Source: Bradyrhizobium guangxiense
Lineage (GTDB): Bacteria; Pseudomonadota; Alphaproteobacteria; Rhizobiales; Xanthobacteraceae
Length of the DNA stretch: 64,000 nt
Direction of reading: 5' to 3'
Assembly (NCBI RefSeq): GCF_004114915.1
Contig: NZ_CP022219.1
Location: 836,501-900,500, forward strand
Shown here: positions 36,901-44,837 of the stretch, piece after piece
Layout of the letters: each line of letters begins with the position of its first letter
Position numbering within the stretch: the first letter of the stretch is position 1
Translations under genes and position numbers: made by a program
The notes under the pieces: generated by a model
The model's input: only the letters and a program-made list of their open reading frames with translations
What the model was told of the DNA's origin: nothing
The model's database searches: none

Positions 36901-36971
36901 AAGAGGCGTGCGGCGATCTCAGCGTCATCGGGCGCGAAAGGGGCGGTGAAGGGCGGTGGGATGTTCGGCAT
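33960..36971 (-). CDS. putA: Bifunctional proline dehydrogenase / L-glutamate gamma-semialdehyde dehydrogenase
   Basis: This 1003-residue PutA converts proline to glutamate in two linked steps. The FAD-dependent proline dehydrogenase barrel spans about residues 150-440 (VKLSALHPRFEAISRERV, VRLVKGAYWDTEIKRAQERG, YRTYAPVGSHRDLLAYLVRR). The NAD-dependent aldehyde dehydrogenase part follows, about residues 500-990, with the catalytic Cys in SAGQRCSALRLLF and Glu in LIAETGGINAMI. The N-terminal ribbon-helix-helix of E. coli PutA is absent, so this form is not its own repressor. That agrees with the divergent PutR gene. The ATG at 36971 is preferred over one 13 codons upstream. Confidence 0.95.
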   Translation of the reverse strand: MPNIPPPFTAPFAPDDAEIAARLLPASHLSPPQETRIDRTATRLIEAIRKRDDRLAGNLGGGEDMLREFALSTKEGLALMVLAEALLRVPDARTADQFIEDKLGEGDFIHHETKSTAFLVNASAWALGLSARVIQPGETPDGTIGRLVKRLRAPAVRTATRQAMRLMGNHFVLGETIEQALERGRPRSGQKPRYSFDMLGEGARTAADAKRYFDAYASAIETIGKAAGSHPLPDRPGISVKLSALHPRFEAISRERVMAELVPLLLDLARRAKAHDLNFTVDAEEADRLELSLDVIAATLADPSLKGWDGFGLAIQAYQKRASAVIDYVDALARAHDRKLMVRLVKGAYWDTEIKRAQERGLEGYPVFTRKAMTDLNYVACATKLLALRPRIFPQFATHNALTVATVLELAADGGGFEFQRLHGMGEALYEQLAKDHPEIAYRTYAPVGSHRDLLAYLVRRLLENGANSSFVAQAADYRVPVTALLQRPADAILRPQAAAHPKIPLPGDLFGPERRNSRGVEFGARVALDQLLTNVKAEAVDLKPIADATPDQASAAVAASRAGLAAWSRTPAAMRAAALEQAAHLLESRGAYFIALLQREGGKTLDDALSELREAADFCRYYAAQGRKLFGSATAMPGPTGESNALAMRGRGVFVAISPWNFPLAIFLGQVTAALMAGNTVVAKPAEQTPRIAREAVALLHEAGIPRSALHLVTGDGKIGAMLTAHPDIAGIVFTGSTEVARSINRTLAAKDGPIVPLIAETGGINAMIADATALPEQVADDVVTSAFRSAGQRCSALRLLFVQEDVADRMIEMIAGAARELKIGDPSDLATHVGPVIDMEAKQRLDAHITRMKNEARLHFAGHAPDGCFVAPHIFELREAGQLTEEIFGPILHVVRYRAETLDRVLQSIERTGYGLTLGIHSRIDDTIEAIIDRAQIGNIYVNRNMIGAVVGVQPFGGNGLSGTGPKAGGPHYLTRFATEQTVTINTAAAGGNAALLAGEE

Positions 36972-37085
36972 GGCGTGTCCTGTGGCTGAAATCCAGGATA
37001 AGGCTCGCATGACCGTAGTTCGATAGACAATCTAGCCGATTAGCCTTAGAAAACGAAGATAAGACGCAGTTTGGCCTCAGAAATT
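36972..37085. promoter_or_regulatory. Divergent putA/putR control region
   Basis: This 114-base AT-richer gap separates divergent putA and putR starts. It includes AATC-TAGCC-GATT (37029-37041) next to GATAGACAATC, the kind of degenerate dyad that Lrp-type proteins bind. In Agrobacterium and relatives PutR activates putA from such a region in response to proline. Site assignment here is tentative. Confidence 0.4.
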
Positions 37086-37547
37086 ATGGAACTAGATCGA
37101 ATCGACCGGAAAATCCTCTCGATTTTGCAGGAGGATGGGCGAATCGCCAATGTCGAGCTCGCCGAGCGGATCGGGTTGTCGCCGACTTCAATCGGCGAGC
37201 GGCTGAAGCGCCTGCAGCGCGAGGGGTTTGTCGAAGGCTATGGCGCACGGCTCAACCCGCACCGGCTCGGCCTCGGTCTCCTGGTGTTCGTCGAGGTGTT
37301 GCTCGACAAGACCACGCCGGAAAATTTCGAGCGGTTCGCGCGCGCGGTGAAGCTCGCGCCTGAAGTTCTTGAGTGTCACATGGTTGCCGGCGGATTCGAC
37401 TATCTTGTCAAGGCGCGGCTTGCGGACATGGCCGCCTATCGACGCTTTCTCGGCGAGACCTTGCTGTCGATGCCGGGCGTGCGCGAGACGCGGACCTATG
37501 CGGTGATGGAGGAGATCAAGCGCGACGCACCGTTGCCGGTGGGCTGA
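37086..37547 (+). CDS. putR: Lrp/AsnC family transcriptional regulator PutR
   Basis: This roughly 153-residue regulator has a winged HTH at about residues 3-60 (LDRIDRKILSILQEDGRIANVELAERIGLS) and an Lrp ligand-binding RAM domain (GFVEGYGARLNPHRLGLGLL, LECHMVAGGFDYLVKARL). It is divergent from putA, the arrangement of the known proline-responsive activator PutR of rhizobia. The ATG at 37086 opens the standard MELDRIDRKIL sequence. A TTG at 37071 is the alternative start. It probably binds proline and activates putA and may repress itself. Confidence 0.9.
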   Translation: MELDRIDRKILSILQEDGRIANVELAERIGLSPTSIGERLKRLQREGFVEGYGARLNPHRLGLGLLVFVEVLLDKTTPENFERFARAVKLAPEVLECHMVAGGFDYLVKARLADMAAYRRFLGETLLSMPGVRETRTYAVMEEIKRDAPLPVG

Positions 37548-37678
37548 CGACATGTCGTCGCGATTGTCATTGCTGTGGCGTTGAATGAGCGGTCTTCGCA
37601 GGGAAAATAGCTACCCGCGTGCAGTCGCAACGCCTGTCGTCGAATGCACTGGCCGTCTTCTGAAATTTTCTTGGCCCG

Positions 37679-37699
37679 CTCCCGGAGGTGATCCGGGAG
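37679..37699 (-). terminator. Hairpin downstream of the cold-shock gene
   Basis: CTCCCGG (37679-37685) pairs with CCGGGAG (37693-37699) 20 bases after the stop of the cold-shock gene. On that strand the hairpin is followed some ten bases later by AAGAAAATTT rather than a clean T tract, so terminator function is only likely. Confidence 0.45.
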
Positions 37700-37718
37700 G
37701 CAGCAAAGGCTGGCGGGC

Positions 37719-37919
37719 TTATACTTTGAGGTTCTCTGCGGAAGTCTTGCCCCGGTTTGCGATCTCTTCGTATTCCACCGTCTGTCCCTCGTTCAGGGTC
37801 GACAGACCGGCTTTCTGCACTGCCGAGATATGCACGAACACATCCTTGCCACCCGACGCAGGCTGGATAAATCCATAACCCTTCGTCGGGTTGAACCACT
37901 TGACCGTACCTTTAGCCAT
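37719..37919 (-). CDS. Cold-shock domain protein (CspA family)
   Basis: This 66-residue protein is a single cold-shock domain. RNP1 reads KGYGFI and RNP2 reads VFVHIS, both intact. The start [10 protein letters not shown] is standard, with GGAGAAG before the ATG at 37919; the longer in-frame extension is not family sequence. It binds single-stranded RNA or DNA and melts RNA structure. A gap of about 210 bases upstream (37920-38127) leaves room for a long 5' leader of the type that controls csp genes. I could not identify a definite structure in it. Confidence 0.95.
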   Translation of the reverse strand: MAKGTVKWFNPTKGYGFIQPASGGKDVFVHISAVQKAGLSTLNEGQTVEYEEIANRGKTSAENLKV

Positions 37920-38127
37920 CACGACTTCTCCGCGGGTCTTCCTCCGAGATCTCGAACCGCCAGTCCCCGCCAACCGGCCGGTTCGGTCCTAACAGGATAC
38001 GCGGAATGTGGCGGGCTTGGTAGCTCAAACCACATCCGCATTTCGCCGAATTCCGCTCAACTTCGCGGCGCTTTTGCCGGTTTTGCCCGTTTCGCGGTCA
38101 AACGGCCTACGCGCCGCGCGCTAGCAG

Positions 38128-38436
38128 TCAATACGTCGCGGCCAGATAATCGACGATCTTGCCGACATCGGCGTCGTCGATCGGCGCACCATAGACCTTG
38201 ATCATCTTGGTCACCTCGGCCTGCCAGAAGCCTTTCTTGTCCTTCATCGGCGGCTGCGTCTTGATGTAGTCGGCCGAGTGGCAGGCGCCGCAATTGCCCT
38301 TGACGATCTCGAGGTCGGGGCCCGGCTTGAACGCTGCGACCTCGTCAGGGGTCTTGTAATTGACCGGCGCTGCGAGGCCCGATCCCACCATTGCGGCGAG
38401 GCCGAACGAGACGGCGAGGAGAACGGTGCGGTGCAT
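38128..38436 (-). CDS. sorB: Small cytochrome c, SorB-like subunit of sulfite dehydrogenase
   Basis: This 102-residue protein has a signal peptide ending near GLAAP and one haem site, CGACH, at about residue 49. Later Met residues (PPMKDKKGFW) could give the sixth ligand. It starts about 12 bases after the sulfite-oxidase-type gene, as in sorAB of Starkeya, and should pass electrons from the molybdenum subunit to the respiratory chain in the periplasm. GGAG at seven bases supports the ATG at 38436 rather than one two codons upstream. Confidence 0.82.
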   Translation of the reverse strand: MHRTVLLAVSFGLAAMVGSGLAAPVNYKTPDEVAAFKPGPDLEIVKGNCGACHSADYIKTQPPMKDKKGFWQAEVTKMIKVYGAPIDDADVGKIVDYLAATY

Positions 38437-38448
38437 GATCATTCTCCT

Positions 38449-39648
38449 TCAGGCCACGGTCACGCGGACGGTTTCGACGACGTTGCGCAAATAGCCCGCT
38501 GGGTTCCAGCGCGGCGTGTCCGGCTGCGTCTCGCCGCCATTGCCGGTGGCGCGCACCCTGAGCTCGTGACTGCCGGCCGCGAGCTTCACCGGCAGCTTCC
38601 ATTCGCGGAAGGCGTATTTGCCGAGATCCTTGCCGAGCTTGGCGCTGACCCAGGTCGTGCCGCCGTCGGTGGAGACCTGGACCTCCTTGATGCCCTGGCC
38701 GCCGTCGAAGGCGATGCCGCGCAGGGTCACGGCGCCCGCCTTCAGCTTGGCGCCGTCCGGCACGCTGGTGATGAAGGAGCGGATGGTGAAGCGGTTGATC
38801 GGGATCGTCGCTTTCGGCGCGGTGCCGGGCTCGACCGCGTTGTTCGGGGTGTCCGGAATCCGATAGGCCGACTTCATCCAGAAGCCGTCATAGACATTGT
38901 CGATGACGGTGATGTCGTTGAGGTGCTTGACCCAGTAGGTGCCGTAATAGCCGGGCACGATCAGGCGCAGCGGAAAGCCGTTGAGGAACGGCAGGGCCTC
39001 GCCGTTCATGCCATAGGCCAGCATCACCTCGCCGTCACGGGCATGATCGAGATCGAGGGCCTTGACGAAATCGGGCGTTTTGTCGCTGACCGGGCCGTCC
39101 ATGCCGTTGAATGTGACCTGCTTGGCGCCGGCCTGCACACCGGCCATCTCCAGCACCGCCTTCAGCGGCACGCCGCGCCAGCGCGCACAGCCCATGGCGC
39201 CGTTGGCGAGCTGGCCGCCGGCGACGCGCGGCTCGAAGAAGCCGCGGCTGTTGCCGGAGCACTGCGCGACGGCGACGATCTCCGTCGCCTTCATCTTCCT
39301 GATGTCCTTCAGCGACAGTTTCAGCGGCTTGTCGACCTTGCCCTTGACCTCCAGCGTGAACTTGTCGGGGTCGAGATCGTAGGGCAGGTCGGAGAGGTGA
39401 TAGCGCACGAAGAACGCATTGTTCGGCGTGATCGGACCGTCATTGAAGATCGCAAACGGCGTCTCGAGCTGCGGCGGCCGGCTGGTCAGGCCGATCATCG
39501 GCCGCTTCTGCGGATATTTCACCAACGGTCGTTCGCCGTTAGCAAAGGGCAGGGCGACGGTGTCGAGTGCCAGCGCTTTGGTGGAATTCAGTGTGGCCGC
39601 AAGTGCGGTGAAGCCCGCTCCTTTGAGCAGGTCGCGTCGATCGAACAT
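38449..39648 (-). CDS. sorA: Sulfite dehydrogenase molybdenum subunit, SorA-like
   Basis: This 399-residue protein belongs to the sulfite oxidase family. It starts with a twin-arginine-type export signal (DRRDLLKGAGFTALAATL). The Mo-coordinating Cys is residue 130 in VAQCSGNSRGFF, and downstream blocks GCARWRGVPLKAVLEMAG, GFPLRLIVPGYYGTYWVKHL and the C-terminal dimer domain (RGIAFDGGQGIKEVQVSTDG) are normal. It oxidises sulfite to sulfate in the periplasm, with the adjacent cytochrome as acceptor. GAGGAG precedes the ATG at 39648. A methionine-sulfoxide reductase (MsrP) is excluded by its length, its C-terminal domain and the cytochrome partner. Confidence 0.87.
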   Translation of the reverse strand: MFDRRDLLKGAGFTALAATLNSTKALALDTVALPFANGERPLVKYPQKRPMIGLTSRPPQLETPFAIFNDGPITPNNAFFVRYHLSDLPYDLDPDKFTLEVKGKVDKPLKLSLKDIRKMKATEIVAVAQCSGNSRGFFEPRVAGGQLANGAMGCARWRGVPLKAVLEMAGVQAGAKQVTFNGMDGPVSDKTPDFVKALDLDHARDGEVMLAYGMNGEALPFLNGFPLRLIVPGYYGTYWVKHLNDITVIDNVYDGFWMKSAYRIPDTPNNAVEPGTAPKATIPINRFTIRSFITSVPDGAKLKAGAVTLRGIAFDGGQGIKEVQVSTDGGTTWVSAKLGKDLGKYAFREWKLPVKLAAGSHELRVRATGNGGETQPDTPRWNPAGYLRNVVETVRVTVA

Positions 39649-39827
39649 TCTCGTCTCCTCCCGGAGCTTTTCTCTGCCTGCGGTCATCACCGCCGACCTG
39701 CGCTCATCTGCCGCAACGATTTGAACGAAGTCAATTCGTGCTTTCGCAGCAGGCCCATGCCGCTGCGCTGCAGCAGGCCGGTGTTGCGTCCGTGGTGAAA
39801 TTGAGCCGGGCTGTAACTGCAGTCTCG

Positions 39828-39859
39828 GTGCACCTCTCCCGCGAGCGGGAGAGGTGCAC
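39828..39859. terminator. Perfect 15-bp hairpin between the cyclase gene and sorA
   Basis: GTGCACCTCTCCCGC (39828-39842) pairs perfectly with GCGGGAGAGGTGCAC (39845-39859) with a two-base loop. It lies 22 bases after the cyclase stop codon. It carries the CCTCTCCC core of the repeat family seen at 5441, so it is a repeat that can also end transcription. Confidence 0.6.
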
Positions 39860-39880
39860 GCTTTCCGTGTGGTTTGCCTG

Positions 39881-41614
39881 TCAGGCCGCGACGCGCTCGC
39901 TGCGATCGACCAGTGCCGCCAGCTCCCGCGTATCCGCAATCACCCGCACCGCCATCGGCTCGTCGCGGCCGCGAATCGCGACCTCCTGCTGCGGCAGCGT
40001 ATCGTCGGCAAGGCCTGCGCTGCGGCGGATTTCGTCCGAGACGATCGCCTCGCAGGCCAGCGTCTTGGTCATGTCCTGGAGACGGGCGGCGACGTTGACG
40101 GCATCACCGAGCGCCGTGAAGACGATGTGATCGCGATAGCCGATGTCGCCGATGATGACCTCGCCGCCGTGAATGCCGATGCCGAAGCGGATCGGCTGGC
40201 GAAGGTCATGGCTCAGGAGCTTGTTCAGCTCGTCGATATGGCTGGCGATGCCGGAGGCCGCCTTCAGCGCCTGCCGGCAGGCGGGTTCCGGATCAGCCGT
40301 GAGCCCGAACAGCGCCAGCATGCCGTCGCCGACGAACTGGTTCGGCTGGCCGCCATTCTCGATCACGGCCTGCGATACCGCGCCGAGGAAGCGGTTGACG
40401 ATGAAGACGGTGTCGAACGGTAGCCGTTTCTCGGCGAGCTGTGTCGAGCCACGCATGTCCACGAACAGGCTGACGAGATAGCGCTCCTGGCCGATGCTCG
40501 CCGGCGCCGAGGCATGCGCGGTTGCCGACGACGTTTGCGGGGTGAAGAGCTGGAAGAAGGAGAGGTCGGATGTCGGCCGCAGCTGGCAGGCCAGCCGGAT
40601 CGAGGGATCGCTGGTGCCGACACGGGTGAGCACGAAGGCTTCGCGCTGTGACGGCTCGGGCAGGGCGGCATGATCGCCGATGATGCGGATGCGGCAGGTC
40701 GAGCAGCGGGCGCGGCCGCCGCAGACGCTGGCATGGGGCAGATTGTGCCGCAGGCTCGCTTCCAGCACGGAGACGCCCTTGGGGACCCGCACCGTCTTGC
40801 CGTTGCCGTAGGACAGCGCGATCATGCCGCCGCGCCGCTCGCGCAGGGCTCGCACCCCGCGCGCCGCCAGCGCCAATCCCAGCAGACCGAAATAACCGAC
40901 GGTGAGGATGCCGGTGATGCGGTCGAGCGTGTCCCCTTCCGCGACCGTGCCGACCTGGCGGCGGGTGAGATTGTGCGTGCGCCATTCCCCGTCATCGGCT
41001 TCGAACGCGACGCTGCGGCCGCCCTGGTAGATGCCGAGCAGCGACAATGTCGGGATCAGCACGGCGGCGGCGAGCAGATAGGGGGCGGCGCGCGTGAAGA
41101 ACGGCTTTAGGCGCAGCCAGAAGAAGATGCCGATGCAGCCGTGCACCCAGGCAATCAGAAGCAGGATCGTCATCTGCCAGAGCCGGCCGGGCGCGGCGAC
41201 GAAGAACAGATACAGCTCCTGCGGATAGAGCTTGTGATGATCGTACAGCGTGTAGCCGAGCCGAACGCCGATCACATGCCCCATGACCAGCGCCGGGATG
41301 CTCAAGCCCAGCACGAGCTGAAGCGGCTCGATCGTGCGCCAGCGGAACTGGCGGCGCTGGTACAGCGCATAGATGCCGAGCCCCATATGCGTGAGCGCCG
41401 CCGTGTAGAACACGATCGAAATGGGGAGGAACTGCCAGAACAGGGTGTGGTAGTAGACCCCGGCCTCCATGGCCTCGACCGAGATATTGCCGAGTGCATG
41501 GTTGAGGAAATGGCTGATCACGTAGGCGAACAGGATCACGCCGCAGACGAGCCGCACCTGCCGCACGCTGGTCGCGCGGACGAGTTCGGACATGTGTGCG
41601 GGAGCGGTGGCCAT
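39881..41614 (-). CDS. Class III adenylate cyclase with membrane haem-b-type anchor and 2Fe-2S ferredoxin domain (CyaC-like)
   Basis: This 577-residue protein has six membrane helices in residues about 20-250, with paired histidines in SHFLNHALGN, LTHMGLGIY, MGHVIG and WVHGCIGIF that could hold two b haems. A 2Fe-2S ferredoxin domain at about 270-350 has CGGRARCSTC plus the distal Cys in LACQL. A class III cyclase domain at about 375-550 has metal Asp residues in VSLFVDMRGST and QFVGDGMLALFG. The layout matches the Sinorhizobium CyaC group, reported as a redox- and quinone-responsive cyclase. It should make cAMP in response to respiratory state. The first ATG is used; MSELV seven codons later is an alternative. 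Confidence 0.87.
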   Translation of the reverse strand: MATAPAHMSELVRATSVRQVRLVCGVILFAYVISHFLNHALGNISVEAMEAGVYYHTLFWQFLPISIVFYTAALTHMGLGIYALYQRRQFRWRTIEPLQLVLGLSIPALVMGHVIGVRLGYTLYDHHKLYPQELYLFFVAAPGRLWQMTILLLIAWVHGCIGIFFWLRLKPFFTRAAPYLLAAAVLIPTLSLLGIYQGGRSVAFEADDGEWRTHNLTRRQVGTVAEGDTLDRITGILTVGYFGLLGLALAARGVRALRERRGGMIALSYGNGKTVRVPKGVSVLEASLRHNLPHASVCGGRARCSTCRIRIIGDHAALPEPSQREAFVLTRVGTSDPSIRLACQLRPTSDLSFFQLFTPQTSSATAHASAPASIGQERYLVSLFVDMRGSTQLAEKRLPFDTVFIVNRFLGAVSQAVIENGGQPNQFVGDGMLALFGLTADPEPACRQALKAASGIASHIDELNKLLSHDLRQPIRFGIGIHGGEVIIGDIGYRDHIVFTALGDAVNVAARLQDMTKTLACEAIVSDEIRRSAGLADDTLPQQEVAIRGRDEPMAVRVIADTRELAALVDRSERVAA

Positions 41615-41742
41615 GATTCGGTTGTATCAGTTCACCAAGGAGAACAGCCAGCGTAGCGGTTAATTCCCGATATGGACAGGCTGCGAGATCACATGCGCGG
41701 CAAGGTTACGAAATCGTAGGGTAGGCAAAGGCGCGCGCCGCT

Positions 41743-41896
41743 GTCGTCCCGGACAAGCGCGCCCTCAGGCGCGCGCCGATCCGGGACCCATAACCACAGG
41801 ACGTGGTGATGGGCGAGCCGGCAACTCCGGGTCTTCGCCAAACTCCTCCCTGTGGTTATGGGTCCCCGGTCTGCGCTGACGCTTGCCCGGAACGAC
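41743..41896. repeat. Long palindromic intergenic repeat (GTCGTCCCGGACAAGCG family, second copy)
   Basis: It has the same order as 22852-23007: GTCGTCCCGGACAAGCG, GGGACCCATAACCACAGG, a central loop, CCTGTGGTTATGGGTCCC, and GCTTGCCCGGAACGAC. Inner arms have changed together (CATAACC with GGTTATG, against CATAGCC with GGCTATG in the other copy), so pairing is preserved. It fills most of the gap 41615-41925. Confidence 0.92.
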
Positions 41897-41925
41897 AGCG
41901 GTATTTGTAGCGCGGTCCCCCCGCA

Positions 41926-43695
41926 TTGACTCCCTCTGTCAGGTTGGCGAAAAGCGCGCTCGTGACGATCGCTCCCGATATCTCCGTGAAGCCGGACGGT
42001 GCAGAACGCCGTCTCATGCTTATTGCCGTGCTCGTCATCGCCGCGATGACGCTGCTCCGCATCGTCTATGCTTCCGCCATCGAGCTGCGCACCGACGAGG
42101 CCTATTACTGGACCTGGTCCAAGGAGAGCGCGCTCAGCTTTCTCGATCATCCCCCGGGGATCGCCTGGCTGATCCGCTTCGGCACCGCGATCTTCGGCGA
42201 TACCGTGCTTGGCGTTCGCTTCGGCGGCATCGTCGCGATGCTGCTGACGCAACTGCTGCTCGCCGACATCGTCCGCCGTCTCACCCATGACGCGCGCGCG
42301 GTCATGTTCGCCGTGCTGATGCCGGAGGCCGCGCTCTATTACGGCCTGCTGATGGCCAAGGTCGCGCCCGACGTGGCGATGATCCCGTTCGCGGTGGCGA
42401 TGATGTGGTCGCTTGTACGGCTGGCGCAAAGCGGCGACGGACGCTGGTGGCTGGCGGCCGGCCTGTTCGCCGGCCTCTCGATGCTGTCGAAATTCACCGC
42501 GATCATGTTCGCGCCGGCGGTTGCGGCCTTTCTGCTGGTGCCGGACTGGCGCTGGCGCTGGTTGCGCAGCCCCTATCCTTATCTTGCCGTGCTGGTTGCG
42601 GCCGTCGTGTTCTCGCCGGTGCTGATCTGGAACGCCCAGCACGATTGGGCCTCGTTCCGCTTCCAGGGCGTGCGCGCCACCGCCAATTACGGCATCTCGC
42701 TGCGCACCATCGGCGATTACATCGGCCTGCAATTCGGCCTGGTCGGTTTTGTCATGTTGCCGGTGGTGCTGACCGGGCTGGCGCTGACGGCATGGCGCGG
42801 CTATCGCACGCGGGAGCCGGTCGCGATCCTGCTGTCGACCGCGGTGCTGGTGCCGTTCTGCTATTTCTTCGCCAAGTCGATGACGCTCCGGGTCGGCGAC
42901 ACCTGGCCGATGTTCATGTGGCCGGTCGGCTTCGCCGCAGCCGCCGTGAACCTCGCGACGATGATGAAGGAGGGATGGTCGGCACGCATGCTCAGATCGT
43001 CACTGTTCTGGGCCAGGACAGCGGTCGTCTCCGGCATCGCCTTCGTCGTCATCGTGTTCCTGTACTACGTCGCCGCGCCCTGGAACCTGCTCGGCAAGAT
43101 CGATCCGATCGGCGCCGAGGCGGGTTACGAGCAGGTCGCCGCGCGTGCACAAGCCGCGCTCGACGAAACCGGCGCGACCTGGATCGCGACCACCGACTAC
43201 CGCACCTACGCCATGATGCGTTGGCTGTTCCGCGGCCGCGTGCCGGTCATCGAGATCAATGAGCGCGGCCGCTTTCAGGATTTCCGCGATCCCGGCATCG
43301 ACAAGATCAAGGGTCACGCCGGCATCTATGTCGGCCGCGAGCCCGACGACCGGTCGTCGCTGTGGGAGAACATTCCGGCGAAGCGCGAACAGCTCGGCCG
43401 GGTCGAACGCCGCTGGCGCGGCGTTTTGGCGGATACCTATGTGATCGAAAAGCTCACCGGCTGGACCCCGGAGCTCTCACCGCCGAAGGATTCGCCGCTG
43501 TTTTGGTGGAAGGTGCTAGCGGGCGAACTCGAGAAGCGGGAGCTCGGCTTCTCTTACCCTCCCCTCCAGGCAGGGCCATCGCATATGGGAATGATGTCGC
43601 CCGTGACCATCCTTCGAGACGCCCGCCGTTGGCGGGCCCTCAGGATGAGGACTGAGGGCATTTCGCTCGTTTCAACGGCCTCCGATATCGCTTAG
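41926..43695 (+). CDS. GT39-type membrane glycosyltransferase with a repeat-encoded C terminus
   Basis: This protein of up to 589 residues belongs to the ArnT/PMT-like superfamily. It has about ten membrane helices and the first-loop acidic motif RTDEAYYWTWS (near residue 57) with the LDHPP motif after it, both typical of polyprenyl-phosphate sugar transferases. It should transfer a sugar to an envelope acceptor. The TTG at 41926 is a weak start; a GTG at 41965 or an ATG at 42013 may be used. From about residue 543 the frame runs into a 250-base palindromic element, so roughly the last 48 residues are repeat-encoded and not family sequence. Confidence 0.85.
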   Translation: MTPSVRLAKSALVTIAPDISVKPDGAERRLMLIAVLVIAAMTLLRIVYASAIELRTDEAYYWTWSKESALSFLDHPPGIAWLIRFGTAIFGDTVLGVRFGGIVAMLLTQLLLADIVRRLTHDARAVMFAVLMPEAALYYGLLMAKVAPDVAMIPFAVAMMWSLVRLAQSGDGRWWLAAGLFAGLSMLSKFTAIMFAPAVAAFLLVPDWRWRWLRSPYPYLAVLVAAVVFSPVLIWNAQHDWASFRFQGVRATANYGISLRTIGDYIGLQFGLVGFVMLPVVLTGLALTAWRGYRTREPVAILLSTAVLVPFCYFFAKSMTLRVGDTWPMFMWPVGFAAAAVNLATMMKEGWSARMLRSSLFWARTAVVSGIAFVVIVFLYYVAAPWNLLGKIDPIGAEAGYEQVAARAQAALDETGATWIATTDYRTYAMMRWLFRGRVPVIEINERGRFQDFRDPGIDKIKGHAGIYVGREPDDRSSLWENIPAKREQLGRVERRWRGVLADTYVIEKLTGWTPELSPPKDSPLFWWKVLAGELEKRELGFSYPPLQAGPSHMGMMSPVTILRDARRWRALRMRTEGISLVSTASDIA

Positions 43696-43801
43696 CCTCA
43701 CCCTGAGGAGACCGCGAACCGGTCGTCTCGAAGGACGAGGCGCGCGCTCAGCTCGCGCTAAGAGCCATATGCGATAGCCCTGCCTGGAGGGGAGGGTAAG
43801 A
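43552..43801. repeat. Composite inverted element with 37-bp arms
   Basis: The left arm 43552-43588 and the right arm 43765-43801 are complementary over 37 bases with one mismatch; they begin TCTTACCCTCCCCTCCAGG and end CCTGGAGGGGAGGGTAAGA. Nested inside are CCTTCGAGACG/CGTCTCGAAGG and CTCAGGATGAGG/CCTCACCCTGAG arms from the family at 28688. The element lies between two convergent genes and contributes codons to the one on the left. Confidence 0.9.
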
Positions 43802-43808
43802 AAGAGCC

Positions 43809-44837
43809 TTACTCCTCGCCATCCTTCTTGCGCAACAAATCCGTCGCAAGATCCGACAGTTTCGGTGGCGGCAGCGCCGCGAACGGCAATGGCCTGGTCA
43901 CGTCGATCGCAGCTAATCCCAGCCGCGCGGTCAGCAGCCCGTTGAGCACGCCTTCGCCGAGCCGCTGCGACAGCTTCGCCGCGATCCCGTGTCCCAGCAT
44001 CTGTTGCACCAGGCTGTCACTCGCGGCCATGCCGCCGGTGATGGCGAGATGGGTGATGACGTGGCGGAGCAGGCGGATCATGCCGAGCGCGCCGGGGCGG
44101 CCGCCATAGAGATAGGCCAGCTGGCGGATCAGGCGCAGCGCGGCGACGAACACGAACAGCACGTCGATCGCCGCGCGCGGACTCACCGCGGTCACGATCG
44201 AGACCTTTTGTGCGGCCGACGACACCAGGTGCCGCGCCTCGGCGTCCAGCGGCGACATCAGCTCGCGCTCGGCGAGCCGGATCATGTCGGCGCCATCAAT
44301 GATCTCGCCGGCGTGGCTCTCCAGGGTGGCGCGGGCGCGTGCGAGCTGCGGGTTCTGGTGCGCGATCCTGAGCAGGTCCTGGACGATGACGCGACTCTCC
44401 TTGCGGTCATCGCTGGCAAGCACCGCCGCAGCGCGCGCGTGCAGCTTCTCGATCGTCGCGAGGCGCGCGAGACCGAGCGCCTCGCGTCCGATCACCACCG
44501 CAAGCGCGAGCGCCGTCACGGAGGCGAGGGCAAGCCCGACGAAGCCGAGTGTTTCGCTGCGCGCGAACAAATCCTCGACCAGATGCACGACGCCGAGCCC
44601 GGTGCCGAGCAGCGTCAGCCCGGCAAGTCCCGACCAGAACAGCGTGCCCCAGGGAAAACCACGCCGCGCCGGCAGCGCGGCCTCGATCGGCACCGGCAGC
44701 ATGGCCGGATCAGGCTCCGGCGTGATCTGGATGGTGGCGCGGCCGGGCCGCGCCGTCTCGTCCGCCTCGGTGACGACGACGCCGGGATCGTCAAGCCGGA
44801 ACGTCGCCGGCCGCCGTGGCTTCGATCGGTCGTTCAT
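43809..44837 (-). CDS. YcjF family (TIGR01620) membrane protein
   Basis: This 342-residue protein has a charged N terminus, two membrane helices at about residues 65-120 (GTLFWSGLAGLTLLGTGLGV, LGFVGLALASVTALALAVVI) and a C-terminal DUF697-like region with more hydrophobic segments (IDVLFVFVAALRLIRQLAYL). It starts within the stop of the ycjX-like gene (ATGA overlap). YcjF and YcjX are paired in many proteobacteria, often under stress control. Their role is not established. Its 3' end lies eight bases from a composite palindromic element. Confidence 0.88.
   Translation of the reverse strand: MNDRSKPRRPATFRLDDPGVVVTEADETARPGRATIQITPEPDPAMLPVPIEAALPARRGFPWGTLFWSGLAGLTLLGTGLGVVHLVEDLFARSETLGFVGLALASVTALALAVVIGREALGLARLATIEKLHARAAAVLASDDRKESRVIVQDLLRIAHQNPQLARARATLESHAGEIIDGADMIRLAERELMSPLDAEARHLVSSAAQKVSIVTAVSPRAAIDVLFVFVAALRLIRQLAYLYGGRPGALGMIRLLRHVITHLAITGGMAASDSLVQQMLGHGIAAKLSQRLGEGVLNGLLTARLGLAAIDVTRPLPFAALPPPKLSDLATDLLRKKDGEE

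Noticed and set aside
35094..36989. A 631-codon open frame on the plus strand
   Set aside because: It is antisense to putA, whose two enzymatic domains are unmistakable.
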